The notes under the pieces were generated by a model. The model worked only from the letters and a program-made list of their open reading frames with translations. It had not been told where the DNA came from and searched no databases. Positions 24,453-37,300 of a DNA stretch of 64,000 bases are shown here, one piece after another. The position numbers were made by a program, and so were the translations under genes. This DNA is from Thinopyrum elongatum (Eukaryota > Streptophyta > Magnoliopsida > Poales > Poaceae), in assembly GCA_011799875.1 (NCBI GenBank), contig CM022298.1, forward strand, positions 52,692,133 to 52,756,132, in the 5' to 3' direction. Positions within the stretch are counted from its first letter, which is position 1. Each line of letters opens with the position of its first letter.

Positions 24453-24463
24453 GAAATTCCTTT

Positions 24464-26057
24464 TGATGTTGGCTTGAACTACGTCGGTATTTCCCCAAAG
24501 AGGAAGGGATGATGCAGCACAACAACGGTTGGTATTTCCCTCAGTGATGAGACCAAGGTTATCGAACCAGTAGGAGAACCAAGCAACACTACGTAAACAG
24601 CACCTTCACACAAATAACAACTACTCGCAACCCGACGTGTTAAAGGGGTTGTCAATCCCTTTCGGGTAACGATGCCAGAAATTGGCAAAAGGATTGGATA
24701 AAAATATGATAGATTGGATAAATAGATCTTGAATAAAAGCAAATTAAAATAAAGTGCAGCAAGGTATTTTTGGGTTTTTGGAAATATAGATCTGAAAATA
24801 AAAGCAAATAAAAATAGATCGCGAAGGCAAATATATTAAAGAAGAGACCCGGGGGCTGTAGGTTTCACTAGTGGCTTCTCTCGAGAAAAATACCAAACGG
24901 TGGGTAAACGAATTACTGTTGGGCAATTGATAGAACTTCAAATAATCATGACGATATCCAGGCAATGATCATTATATAGGCATCACGTCCAAGATTAGTA
25001 GACCGACTCCTGCCTGCATCTACTACTATTACTCCACACATCGACTGCTATCCAGCATGCATCTAGTGTATTAAGTTCATGGAAAAACGGAGTAATGCAA
25101 TAAGAACGATGACATGATGTAGACAAGATCTATTTATGTAGAAATAGACCCCATCTTGTTATCCTTAATAGCAACGATACATACGTGTCGGTTCCCTTTC
25201 TGTCACTGGGATCAAGCACCGTAAGATCGAACCCATCACAAAGCACCTCTTCCCATTGCAAGATAAATAGATCAAGTTGGCCAAACAAAACCCAAATATC
25301 GGAGAAGAAATACAAGGCTATAAGTAATCATGCATATAAGAGATCAAAGAAGACTCAAATAACTTTCATGGATAAAAAGATAGATCTGTTCATAAACTCA
25401 AAGTTCATCGGATCCCAACAAACACACTGCAAAAAGAGTTACATCAAATAGATCTCCAAGAGATCGTTGTATTGAGAATCAAAAGAGAGAGAGGAAGCCA
25501 TCTAGCTACTAACTACGGACCCGTAGGTCTACAAAGAACTACTCACGCATCATCGGAGAGGCACCAATGGACATGATGAACCCCTCCGTGATGGTGTCTA
25601 GATTGGATCTGTGGTTTCTGGAACTTGCGGCGGCTGGAATTGATTTTCGTCGACTCCTCTAGGGTTTCTGGAATATTGGGGTATTTATAGAGTAAAGAGG
25701 CGGTTCAGGGGGCACCCGAGGTGGGCACAACCCACTAGGGCGCGCCTGGGCCTCCAGGCGCGCCCTGGTGAATTGTGCTCCCCTCGGAGCACCCCCCAGG
25801 CGCTTCTCTGGCCCACTGGATGTCTTCTGGTCAAAAAAAATCCACAAAAAGTTTCGCTGCATTTGGACTCCGTTTGGTATTGATTTCCTGCGATGTAAAA
25901 AACATGCAAAAAACAGCAACTGGCACTTGGCACTATGTCAATAGGTTAGTACCAAAAAATGATATAAAATTACTATAAAATCATTATAAAACATCCAAGA
26001 ATGATAATATAACAGCATGGAACAATCAAAAATTATAGATACGTTGGAGACGTATCA
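24464..26057 (-). repeat. B 5' LTR
   Basis: 1,594 bp and paired with 18029-19622. It lacks the TCCGGCA/TGCCGGA leader hairpin found in A1, A2 and C, so its U3/R/U5 belongs to another lineage although the first about 250 bp are shared. Confidence 0.93.
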
Positions 26058-26380
26058 GTTGTCAGCACGTCAGGAGTGACATGGCATGGCTCTGGGGTGG
26101 TCGGCCGTTGGCTCACCGCCTACAGTCTACTACCGAGGCGTCGACAGGGCCATGATGATGGCGACCGCAACCTCATGGGCATCTTGCATATCCTGGACGA
26201 CATCAACAAGCTTCGGGCAAGGCTTCACTCACCGTTGTGTGTGTGCTTGCCGACTCTATCGAAGGGCATACTTACAAGTTCGATTTTAACTAATATTCCG
26301 GGTTAACTAGGGTCACTTTTTTTCTCTGTAAAATTTTCTTTGACATTTTGTAGTAACCAAAATTAGCAAAAGGAAGAATT
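26058..26380. repeat. Old repeat X1, right part
   Basis: Resumes X1 after B. The stretch ending GGGTTAACTAGGGTCAC..AGCAAAAGGAAGAATT matches 63030-63111 in X2. A GC-richer block (26090-26240) has an open frame in two phases, but no recognisable protein. Confidence 0.65.
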
Positions 26381-26764
26381 TTGCAAACTTACTGTTTTGC
26401 TTTATGTTGAGTGGGTTGTTGGGCATGTATAGGCTTACTTTTACGTAGTGAAAGTTTAGCACTTCCCCTTAGTCGTTCTCATCGTCGATTGTCTTCTATC
26501 TGGCGCAACCTCAAATGTGTGTTAATCATGCATTTGATCATCCCAAGTACCGCTCTGGATCCTTGTGTGAAGGATCACGAAAGTCCCACGACTTATGAAA
26601 TGAGACCCCATCATCTAGGTGCCATTTATTCCCTATGATCATTTGTACTTACGACATCGAGGGTCCTTGCTTCCCAAACATCATACTGAATCACACTGGA
26701 TCCTAGCTTGGGTGGGAAGTGTAGCTCTTGGACGCTTTTCAAAGGCATAGAAGTATGACTATTT
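26381..26764. repeat. Direct repeat Y, copy 1
   Basis: 384 bp, repeated at 30587-30965 in the same orientation at about 90% similarity. Both copies contain GAGTGGGTTGTTGGGCATGT and end at GAAGTATGACTATTT. No coding capacity. It could be the 3' part of an old LTR (see the LTR candidate at 30396). Confidence 0.8.
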
Positions 26765-26806
26765 ACAGGTTTGATTTTAACCAAGATCCCGGGTTAACTT
26801 TTTTTG

Positions 26807-28905
26807 AGGGGTAAAGCCAAATTTTATTGATCATAGTCCACATACAGTGGGATACCTACCGGGTCATGAGGTTGGCCAAACCACACATGACGCCCTAGAG
26901 CTAAAGAAATAGAAATTTTAGCTAAGTTGTGTGCTTCCACATTAACTGCTCGACTCTCAAACATAAAAATACAAGAAAAAGGAGTTGCTCGGGTTTTGAT
27001 TTCTCTAATGATCGCTCCATAGTAGCTTCCATTGTTGCCCTTCAAAATGTAACCAACAACCTATTTTGAATCTGATGCTATCACAAAGTTATGACGCTGC
27101 AGGTCCTTTGCCAAAGATATAGCCTCTCAGATGGCAATCGCCTCCAAGGTTGTTGGATCATGGACTCCCACGATAACCAATGCCGAACTTGCCAAGTAAT
27201 TTCAGTTTCTGTCCCGGCAAATCATTGCTGTTGATCCGCCTCTTGATGCTCTAACTCCCGCGTCAATGTGTATTTTGGCATAATTTTCCGGCGGAGCCTT
27301 TGGTCGTTGTATCACCCGTGGCCCTGGAACAACTGAGGCATGCAAGGGTGATCTCGGGCTTCTGTCCTGTACAATGACAAGCTCGTCAATAAAAAGATTG
27401 ACAAAAGAGTGTGTAGCATGCGGTGATTGGAAAATCCCCTCGTGGATGGCCTTGTGCCGAGCCGACCAAATCGCCCAAAGAGTTACTGCTACTTTCACAA
27501 ACTGGTCATGAGGTAACATCTGCAGCAAGGTGAACACCAGCGCTTCATATATACACAAGCGCTTCATATATTCAACTTGAGAGTACCATGCAGTGGTTTA
27601 GCCCACATTACCTCTTTTTCCAGATGATGAACAATACCTGCCCGACAAAAGTTCAGAGCAAGGGCTTGTATTGATAAAGCGAAACATTCAGGTTTAGGGA
27701 TCTTATCCCCCTTTGCGCACTGGCTCCTTTCCCGCCATATGAACCAACAACTATCCACCATAATCAGATATGCTACCGGGATTTGAGCCAGATAGAGTGG
27801 GTCATCAATCAAACTACAAATCAGTTCCTTCAGTATAGCCGAACCGGCCCTATCAACGATCAAAGCTCTTTTCACTTCCAATAAGCCCATGTTTTCCCAA
27901 ACTTTCTACGCTCGGCCACATTAAAAAAGAGCATGTCGTATGTCTTCAGTATGCACTTGACACACAAGACATCTAGCATAAATTTTCATATGCCGGACAA
28001 CAAGAATAGATTTACATGGAATCACACCAGGTAACGTTCTCCAAACATGAACCTTGACTTTGCCTAAGATTTTTAGTTTCCATAGTTCTTTCCAAATTGG
28101 GTTGGCAACCGATCCACCTTGGATGTTACTACCTTCAAATTTTCTGTCAAACCTAAGATTTCATACAAGATAGTAGGCTGATCATACCATGAAATTATGA
28201 GACTTTGTATACTTCCAAGCAACAAAATCTTTCTTCTCTCCATTTGGTAGTGGGATTTGGAGGATTATATCTTCATCATATTCCCAAAACTTATCTCTAA
28301 TTAGTATTTCATCCCATTGTTCAGTGGCCGGACAATAAGCTCATGTACCATAGTGAGGAGTGTAGCGCCTTGTCTATTAAGTATCTTCCTAGAGCTACTA
28401 GTGGGGATCCATGAATCATCCCAAATATTAACATTTAAGCCATTTCCAATTCTCTAGATACATTCTTGGTTAAAAGTCTCAATACTTGAGCAAATACTTT
28501 GCAAACATACAAAGAGCCCTTCTTAACTGACAAGATATTATCATCCAGGTAATATTTGGCCCCGAGAATTCTTGCACGTAAGGATTAATTATTTTCAATC
28601 AGACGCAAAACTTTCTTAGCTAGTAGTGCTTTATTAAAGCTACCCAAGTCTCTAAAACACATTTCTCCTATATCATTTGGAACACACATTTTCCACCATG
28701 CTAGCCAGTGCATTCTTCTCTAGTTCTCATCATCAACCCACCAATATTTTGCCATAGGGTCGGTGATTCCCTTACAGATTTTATTTGGGAGCCTAAACAT
28801 GGGAATTACATTTGTTGGAATTCGTCGAGCAACTGCTTTTAGAAGCACTTCCATGCCTCCAAGGGACATAGTTTTCTCTTTCCAGGCATTCACCATTTGA
28901 CATAC
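26807..28905 (-). pseudogene. Truncated LINE: RT C-terminus, zf-RVT and RNase H-like region
   Basis: On the minus strand the order from 28905 leftwards is: C-terminal end of a non-LTR reverse transcriptase (LLKAVARRIPTN, then MFRLPNKICKG, and a WW motif near 28745), a zf-RVT-type segment with C..C and H-ALFFN (about 27890-28080), and a plant LINE RNase H-like domain (KIHIDAGVRASRGG near 27240-27300, ESRAVNVEAHNLAK near 26930). It is broken into short frames (27564-27890, 27202-27567, 26824-27045). A T7 run at 26807 fits the poly(A) end of a minus-strand LINE. The N-terminal endonuclease and most of RT are missing, so this is a 5'-truncated, decayed copy. I identify the class confidently, the family not at all. 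Confidence 0.8.
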
Positions 28906-30395
28906 CGGTCAATAAGATGCGTAAAATAATCTGACCTATCAAGTTCAACCATCAATAAAATATTGAGTTTCTCTTTGTTTACATATGTTATAACCATGTA
29001 ATTCTCCACACAGTTTAATGTGTCAATGGAGATCATTAGAAATACCCAAATTGCTCCCTCTAATATCTTATTTCCTATGTTTAGAACATATGATTTATGT
29101 TCATAGCAACAAAATCTCACAAAGGATGATGTGTAAAGCAACAGAGCGAGTATTTCATGAACTAGTATCAGGAACAAGAATTCTCAACTTCAATATGGTT
29201 CTCGAGAAATTGATCATGAAAGTTGTTTCAATGTTTTCAACTACCTACAAACGACCTAATTGACCAATGTAGTTCAAGAACAAACTCACATGATGCTCTC
29301 ACTTCATACATTTACAAATAGTACTATGTTTTCATGACACGATCACTTTACACATTCAGTGCACAAGAGAAAATAGTTGGTTGGTTTTCAATGTTTGGTC
29401 CTATAGAATGCAGAAGAACACAATGCATGGTTGCCACTTCCCTTGTTCCTTCATGCACCCTATCATTTCCTATAAAATTAGCTTAACTTAGTTTGGTTTT
29501 AAAGTCAGGAACAACCAAGGTAAGCTAAGAACAACAAGTAGCCAAAATAAACTAAGCGCAAACCGTACCTCACTTCTACTTCAAGCATACTCATGCCACC
29601 ATCCAAGAGGAAGGTCATGGATGAAATAAGCGCAAATCACAAGATTCATGGCATGTGAGGACTAACATAGCAGCCAACCATAGGTCAATTGACACTCTGT
29701 CCATCTTTACCATGACATCGATCAAAGTGCAAAAGAGACATGTTTTGTAAAATCAGAAACTAGGGGAAATGATAATAAAAAAATTGTGTGCATTCCAAGA
29801 CACAAAAACGTTGGACCTCCTAGGATGTCATTTTTGCAAGTACCTAAAACGTCTGTGCATCTTCAAAGCCACAAAATTTCAGTTTTTAAATTTCTTTTGC
29901 TATTTTTTTTTCAATTTCACTGTTCGTCTTAGGTGCGATGCACCCATGGTTAGCTCTAAGTTTCTCCTCTGCAAAACAATCTACAAAGAAAACTCAAATT
30001 GTAAACAATGCTTAGACAAAAAAAAACCAATGATAGTGTTGAAGTAAGGAGTGTATACAATACTCACATCCAAAGTAGCAACAATGCAGTTTTGGGAGCG
30101 TTGCATTTTAGATATGTACATATTGTTGGTTATGATGGGCATGTTTGGGATTATGTGTATGAGAACAAGAGGAAGTTCTCCTGATGAGATTTGTATGTAC
30201 CAACGAAGTATGCACCATGTCTTATTGTGCGAGTGTGCAATGCTCGATATCCAAGAGGCTACCATTATGAAGATAAAAGTGTAAGTGTAAAAGATTGAAA
30301 CTTGCTTGAATCATCGACAACTTAAAAACAACATAAAAGCATTGTGGAATCATTTTGTATAAGACTTAAAAATTAAGCATCCCAAGGGGGAAGGT
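28906..30395. other. Unclassified DNA between LINE and repeat Y
   Basis: About 1.5 kb with no gene or terminus I can support. It ends with CCCAAGGGGGAAGGT, which looks like a polypurine tract, so it could be the interior of an old LTR element whose 3' LTR starts at 30396. Confidence 0.4.
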
Positions 30396-30965
30396 TGATA
30401 GGAGTTGACCATCATGTCACCCCGGATCAACCAAAGTTAATGACCCTTGTGTAGGTTGTGTTTGTAATTTTATTCTTATTTTGTAGTATAGCTTAGGAGT
30501 TGTTGTCCAAAACCTTCTGGTGATATGTTTGAGCGGGTTTCTCATATAGATCTCATGTGAGTTTTAATCTTTTCATTGTGCATAACTTGTAAACTTACTA
30601 TTTCACTTTATGTTGAGTGGGTTGTTGGGCATGTATAGACTTACTTTTGCATAGTGAAAGTTTAGCACTTCCACTTAGTCGTTCTCATCGTCGGCCTCTA
30701 TCTGGTGCAACCTCAAATGTGTGTTATCTTGCGTTTGAGCTTCCCAAGCACCGCTCTGGATCCTCGTGTGAAGGAGAATGAAAGTCCCACGACTTATGAA
30801 ATGAGACCGCATCATTCAGGTGACATTTATTCCCTATGATCCTTTGTAGTTACGACATCGAGGGCCCTTGCTTCCCAAACATCATATTGAATCACACTGG
30901 ATCCTAGCTTGGGTGGGGAGGGTAGCTCTCGGACGCTTTCCTAAGGCATCGAAGTATGACTATTT
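30396..30965 (+). repeat. Possible old 3' LTR containing repeat Y copy 2
   Basis: Starts TGATAGGAGTTGACC immediately after a purine-rich tract (30381-30394), as at an LTR junction, and includes Y copy 2 (30587-30965). The right end is not a clear CA terminus and no target duplication was found. Y copy 1 would be the truncated 5' LTR. A plain dispersed repeat is the alternative. Confidence 0.35.
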
Positions 30966-31245
30966 GACTAATAATGTCTTTATTGACAAGTCATTATCCT
31001 GGTTAAGTGAGTAGTGAAATCGATCGATTACACTAGGATAGTAGCCCCGGTTGTGTGGATAAGTTTTACAAGACTGGTGTGGGCAGTTCAAGAAAAAAAG
31101 CATGAATAAACTATGAATAGTACAAGTTGATATTTACGAAGAAGCTTTTTAGGGGTATTTATCAAGAAGCTAAGTGTATAAATATACAAGATAACTAGTT
31201 CGTTGAAGCTGTGGCTGATGTGCTGGCGGAGAGACCTCCACCCCA
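30966..31245. other. Short unclassified spacer
   Basis: 280 bp between repeat Y and the left end of X2. No gene or element end can be supported. Confidence 0.4.
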
Positions 31246-31440
31246 TCACCTTAATCCCCATGGAGCCAAACCGAGCCCCCGCTATTGCTAATAGGCTTCG
31301 GCCCATTCGTGCTCCAATTTGCTCGACCACTTGCTTCGTCCTCTGGATGCTCGCTCGCTTCCACAGCTAGTTTTTTCTTTTTGATTTCTTCTCTTGTTGG
31401 TCTGCTAGGGAAAAAACATGTTGTTTTTTACAATACTTTT
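31246..31440. repeat. Old repeat X2, left part
   Basis: Matches X1 2137-2330 (CACCTTAATCC, then GGCCCATTCGTGCTCCA, GCTCGACCACT). It is interrupted by D at 31441 and resumes at 61265. Confidence 0.75.
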
Positions 31441-31968
31441 TGTTGGGGATATAGCTCCGAGGTGTGACCCGCCCAGGAGGGGCTAGGTTACACAGTTGGC
31501 GGTTTAATATGAAGAAGGTCCAAGGAGGCCCAAGGAGAAGTGTGAAGACGGCGGCTTATGGAGGCAGGCCTGGTGAAATCCCAAGACCTGGGCCTATGAA
31601 CCGTCGTATGATGACTTGCCCTGTAAGGCATGACTAGTTAGAAACCGAGCCGTCACGTTGTGTGAGCCGGCCGGGACTCTGTAAGCCTCTGGGTCTCGAC
31701 CTGTGTATATAAAGGTGAGACCCGATGGCGGGTTAACTCAAGAGACAATCAATCGAGAACTAGGTCAAGGGTATTCGCTCCCTTGTAATCGAAACTCAAG
31801 CAATACTACTAGAAGCAGGAGTAGGCTTTTACCTCATTGAGAGGGGCCGAACCTGGGTAAACCCTTTGTGTCTTTTGTTCCCGTTCAACCCCTACAAGCT
31901 AACTACGTTGCGATGGCTCCACACCTAAGTCCTTTTGCTAGGAAATCTGCTGTGACATCTCCACGACA
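31441..31968 (+). repeat. D 5' LTR
   Basis: 528 bp from TGTTGGGG to CCACGACA, with a TATATAAA box at 31706-31713. Confidence 0.93.
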
Positions 31969-31970
31969 GT

Positions 31971-31988
31971 TGGCGCCCACCGTGGGGC
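31971..31988 (+). promoter_or_regulatory. D primer-binding site
   Basis: TGGCGCCCACCGTGGGGC, two bases after the LTR. It has the usual TGG start complementary to a tRNA CCA end; I do not assign the tRNA species. Confidence 0.75.
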
Positions 31989-32056
31989 TCTCGCACGGTG
32001 GTTTTGAGTTCTTGAAGGGCAGCTTCTCAGGGATCAAGGGATACGCCGTGGGCCGG

Positions 32057-34373
32057 ATGACTAAGAGCCGCCGCGGCAAGATCTACATCGACGACGCTGG
32101 CTGGGGTCCCGAGGCCGATTCAATCGAGTACGGGTACCGGGTCCCCTTCGGCGGAATTCACGTTTTCATCGGCAAGATTGGCGAGTCGGAGTCTGAGCCA
32201 TACGCCTGCACCGACACCATTGAAACGGCTCAGCACGCGCAACCCGCCAAGGTCCAACCCGCCCAGAAGCACGCTTTTGTTGGTTTTGTTCATGGGGCGG
32301 ATCTTGAGGAAGGCTCTGTGTCTGGTGGAGAGACTGCCATCTATTTAGGTGATGAGTCTTCAACCGGCGAAACCGAGTCAATCTATCAACTACAAGACGG
32401 CAGGCTTGGGGGCTACTCCAATGGCGACAGTATTCCGGACTCCTATGAGCCGCCGAGCAGGGCTGCTATCTTCATGGCCGGTACGCAACATATGATGAAT
32501 TCATCGACTGTCGCGGCTATGACCTCCGGTTCAATGGCTACTGCAACGGCCGGGGTGAGCGGCTCTGCGCGCCCGCCGGCTCAGGTCTTATCCGAGCTCT
32601 TGGACGCTATGGCGACTCTATTGGCCGCAGAGGTAACCCCGGTGACTCAAGCACAGCATAATGTGGAGGTTGCGAAACTGTGGGATGAGATAGCCCAAGC
32701 TAGAGAGGAGCTCAATGCGGAGAATGTTAGGATGGCAATGGAGCAAGCCGCGTTGGAGGCCGAGGCACAACGGATTCAAGCAGAAGCTTTTCGGTTAAAC
32801 TTGGATCAGAATGCGTCAAATGTTGTTCTTCGAAGAAGGCACCAGAGCGGCCTACCTTCGCAGTTTGAGGGGCAAAACCTTTTTATTACACCTGGAGCGG
32901 GGCCGAGTAACCCGCCCGGCCTGACCCGGGCTATGGAGGCGCCCACAACTGGGGCGGCGGCTCAGCCCCGCATAACAGACCCGCCTCGTTTGAAGTTGAC
33001 CCCGCCTCAATGAGTACCGACACCTCCGGGTCATTATTCTAACCCGCTGGATAACATGATTGCCGCGGCTTCACGGCTGGCGGCTCTTCCAGTTGAAGGC
33101 GAGTCCCTAGCTGCGATAGAGACCCAGAACGCAATGCAACTTCTTCAGACGGCTGTGGCTCAACAGGCGGCCTACTCTTACAGTTGAGAGAGAATTCATT
33201 CGACTCCGTGCCACAGTCAAAGCTACAGCCGACGCATTGAGTCGCCGGCGGTTTCCAGCAGCGAGCGGCGTCGTAACCTACCACATGGGCATGACCCACC
33301 CCGTGATGATAACAATGTTCAAGCCATCAGGGATCAAGCAAGAGCACATCAAGAGGCGGAACTGGCGGCTCAATTAGCAGCTCATCAGCAGCTCCAGTGA
33401 AACCTTTCAGCGTCTGTGGATGCTGGGATGACTTCCAGGATGGTGGGTGTGCCATGCCTAGTGCCGGCTCTGCGTAACGAGCGTCTGCCTAAAGATTTTA
33501 AAGGTCCTCGCAAGGTGCCTAATTACACAGCTGATCTTCTGCCTGAGGCTTGGATCGAGAGCTACGAGATGGCTATGGAGAGGCTAGATGTGAACGATGT
33601 TGTATGCGCCAAGTACTTCACTATGATGTTGGATGGGCCGGCTCGAACCTGGTTGAAGGGGCTACCCCCCAACTCTATCAATTCATGGGCTGAGTTGAAG
33701 ACGTGCTTTATTCAAAAATTTAAAGACACATGTAAGCAGCCCTATCGATTATTGATCTGGATGCTTGCGTGCAGTGAGAAGATGTGTCGGCCCACCACTG
33801 GGTCCGCCGGGTTTCAGCCATTATCCACTCATCGGATAGCATCAACGCCGGTTCTGCTGTTCTAATTCTGGAGAAAAATTGCCATTTCATCCCCCTCAAG
33901 CAGAAGTTAGGGCGGCTTAAATGTTACTGCAACGACATGGGCGAGCTCATGGCGGCTCTCATTAAATATGCTAATTCAGACAATACCAAAGATCCTGAAT
34001 CTGAGGATGAGAAATCCAGCAAGGGGAAGAAGAATGGCAATAACAAGGGTCAGCCGCAAAACGTGACGAGTTCTAGCCTTGCCCGAAGCACAGTTTTCCG
34101 AATAGGCCTTCGGGTCATTTGTGGAAGGATTGTTTCATCATGAAGGAATATAAGAGCTCCGGCTTTCATTAGGACCATAACAAAAATAACGGCCCGCATG
34201 GCGGGTCAAGATCCGGTTCACATGGGCCCGGCTTTGGGGGCGGCTGCTCAAGCTCTGGATATCAGGGACAAGGTAACCAGGGCAGTTATAATCAGCAGCC
34301 CGGTCAGGGTAACCAGCAACAACAGTCGGGGTACTAGAACAATCCTAAGCAGCTTAGCGATGGCCAGTACCAT
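32057..34373 (+). pseudogene. gag: D gag, disrupted
   Basis: The likely start is the ATG at 32057 (MTKSRRGKIYIDD), 69 nt after the PBS; the longer frame that starts inside the LTR is not a credible start. The first part is open to a TGA at 33011-33013 and includes an Ala/Glu-rich coiled-coil region (about residues 200-260). Further stops and shifts follow (TGA near 33185 and 33398). The capsid-like Retrotrans_gag region is at 33416-33865 (ARTWLKGLPPNSINSWAEL, FIQKFKDT), followed by a lysine-rich linker. A zinc-knuckle remnant (SGHLWKDC) is readable in another frame near 34110, then a Gly/Gln-rich tail. At least three lesions, so no full-length Gag could be made. Confidence 0.82.
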
Positions 34374-37300
34374 GTGTTCACCACAAGCCTTTGCAAGCGA
34401 GATCAGAAGGTTCACAAGCGCGCGGTCAGTACAGTTGAGCCAGCGGTGCCTCGATACCTGCGATTGTCAAAGCAGCCAATCGTATGGAGCCGTGAGGATC
34501 ACCCGCCCCGGGTTGACAATCCGGGTCAGTTGGCATTAGTGGTAGCCCCTCAGGTTGGGGGTTACAAATTCACTAAGGTTCTTATGGATGGAGCCAGCAG
34601 CATCAATATCCTTTATTATGATACTTTTCGCCGTATGAATTTGACTGACAAAGATCTTAAGCCATCTTCTACAATCTTTCACGGTGTGGTACCTGGTAAG
34701 TCGGCATACCCAGTTGGTAAGATCGCCTTAGAAGTGGCTTTTGGCAATGACTATGATTACAGGACAGAGACATTAAGCTTTAAAGTGGTCAAGATCAAAA
34801 GCCCATATCACGCTCTGTTTGGACGGTCGGCTTACGCCAAGTTTATGGCATGGCCTTGTTATGTGTATCTGCAGCTCAAGATGCCAGGTCGTAAGGGTAC
34901 CATTACAGTCCATGGTGACAGGAAAATAGCCTTGGAATGTGAAGAACGTGATGCTGCCTATGCTGAGTCTGCCTGTGCCGCGGAAGAGCTAAAGTTTTAT
35001 AAAGATAATGTTGACACAGCGGATATGACTCCTTTAAAGAAACCAACCATAGAGCAGGACCCTTTGTTGAAGTTTAAGTCGGCAGCTGATACTAAACAGG
35101 TTGATTTTGTCCCTGGCGAATCATCCCAGCAATTCACTATCAGTGCCAATATGGATCCAAAATAGGAAAGCGCGCTCATCGAGTTCATCCGTGAGAACCG
35201 GGACATCTTTGCATGGAAGCCTTCAGACATGCCAGGTGTACCAAGAGAACTCGCTGAGCGCACTCTCAATATTGATCCTAAATTTAAGCCGGTCAAGCAA
35301 TTCATTCGCCGTTTTAATGAAGAACGACGTAAGGCTATTGGAGAAGAGGTGGCCCGGCTCTTAGCGGCCGGGTTCATCGTCGAAGTTTTTCACCCTGAGC
35401 GGTTGGCTAACCCGGTGCTAGTGCTTAAGAAAAATGGCACTTGGCGCATGTGTGTGGATTACACAGACCTCAATAAAGCCTGTCTAGCTGATCCTTTTGT
35501 TGTTCCCCGTATTGATCAGATCATAGATGCCACGGCGGGTTGTGAGCGTTTAAGCTTCCTGGACGCTTATTCTGGTTATCATCAGATTAAGATGGCAGTT
35601 AAAGACCAAGAGAAGACGGCTTTCATCACACCTTTTGGAGCTTTCTGCTACGTGTCTATGCCTTTTGGGCTCAAAAGCGCACAGGCGACTTATCAACGTT
35701 GTGTTCAGAATTGTTTTCATAACCAGATTGGACGCAATGTTCACGCTTATGTGGATGATATTGTTGTGAAGTCCAGAAAGAAGGAGACTCTGTTAGATGA
35801 TTTAAAAGAGACATTTGATAATCTCCGAGTCTACAAAATGATGCTTAACCCGGCCAAATGTGTTTTTTTTGTGCCTGCAAGCAAGCTCTTGGGTTTTCTG
35901 GTCTCAGAGAGAGGCATCAAAGCTAACCCAGAGAAAATCAAAGCTATCACTTCATTGGCTAAGCCAGCGTGCGTCAATGATGTCCAGCGTTTGGCGGGTC
36001 ATATTGCTGCTTTAAGCCGGTTTATAAGCTGCCTGGGAGAGAAGGCTATTCCTCTGTACCAGATGATGAAGAAAACAGATCAGTTTGTTTGGAGTGATGC
36101 TGCTAATCAGGCATTCGAGGCACTCAAGAAACAGCTTGTTGAGCCGCCCGTCCTGGCGGCTCCTATTGAGAAAGAACCTTTGCTTTTATACGTGGCGGCT
36201 AACAGCAGAGCCGTCAGTGTGGCGGTTGTAGTGGAAAGAAAAGAGACGGGTAAGGAGTATCCAGTCCAAAGGTCGGCTTATTATGTTAGTGAGGTCTTAA
36301 TTGAGTCTAAGCAGCGATACCCACATGGGCAGAAGCTAGTGTATGGGGTGTTCATGGCCAGTCGCAAGCTGAAGTATTATTTTCTTGGTCATCCCATTAC
36401 TGTGGTCAGCTCTGCTCCTTTGGGGGATATTATTCATAATAGAGAGGCAACAGGCCGAGTGGCCAAATGGGCCATTGAGCTTGGACTCCATGGTTTGAAA
36501 TATATGCCAAGAACGGCTATCAAGTCTCAAGCTCTTGTGGATTTCATCAATGACTGGACAGAATTGCAGATGCCTGAGGAGAAGCCGGATAACACTTACT
36601 GGACAATTCACTTTGACGGGTCTAGGCAGCTGGGGGGCTCGAGGGCTGGAGTTATTTTGACTTTCCCACGAGGTGACAAATTTTGCTATGTTTTAAGGCT
36701 AATGTTTCCTTGCACTAATAATGTAGCTGAGTATGAGGCCCTGCTCCATGGCCTTCGGGTGGCTAAAGAGATGAATTTAAGCTGGGTCAGGTGCTTTGGC
36801 GACTCAGATTTGGTGGCTCAGCAAGTTTCAGGCACTTGGGATTCTAAAGACCCGCTAATGGCGGCTTATCGCCGGGCGGTTGATAATATTGCTGGTCACT
36901 TCAAAGGTTATCAGGTGGAGCATGTTGATCACAGAAAGAATGAGGCGGCTGATGCTTTAAGCCGGCTGGGGTCTCAACGTAAGCCGGTGCCCCCTAATGT
37001 TTTTCTTGATGTATTGAATAATCCTCCAGTTAAGTTGCCGACAGAGAAGGATCTTTCTATTCCTGACCCGGAGGCACAGTTGGTGGCGGCTCTCCATGCT
37101 ATTCCTGATTGGACAGTTCCATACTTGGCTTATATGACCCGGGGCGAGTTTCCTGAGGACGAAACTTTGGCCAGGCAGATAACCCGGCGGTCTAAGTCTA
37201 TGACCATTGTCAATGGCGAGTTACACCGATGCAGTGTCACAGGCGTGTTCCAGCATTGTGTTTCTCCTGAAGAGGGCCGTGAGATTCTAAGGGAAATCCA

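Larger units (their letters stand above)
18029..26057 (-). mobile_element. LTR retrotransposon B, non-autonomous Gag-PR gypsy type
   Basis: Complete minus-strand element of 8,029 bp flanked by GTTGT on both sides (18024-18028 and 26058-26062). Both LTRs are 1,594 bp and run TGATACGTCTCC to CCAACATCA on the element strand. By eye they differ at about 50 positions (roughly 3%), implying an insertion around one million years old at usual grass LTR rates. The interior has two primer-site copies, one gag-protease gene with a single homopolymer frameshift and a 2.5-kb 3' noncoding region. RT and integrase are absent. Related to A1 and A2, with a different LTR 3' half. Confidence 0.93.

Noticed and set aside
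31031..31036. CACTAG as the left terminus of a CACTA transposon ending at 63129
   Set aside because: The match stops after six bases and the flanking trinucleotides (TTA and AGA) do not form a target duplication.
31868..32056. Upstream extension of the D gag frame into the LTR and PBS
   Set aside because: It would begin inside the 5' LTR and translate through the primer site; the ATG at 32057 after the PBS is the credible start.
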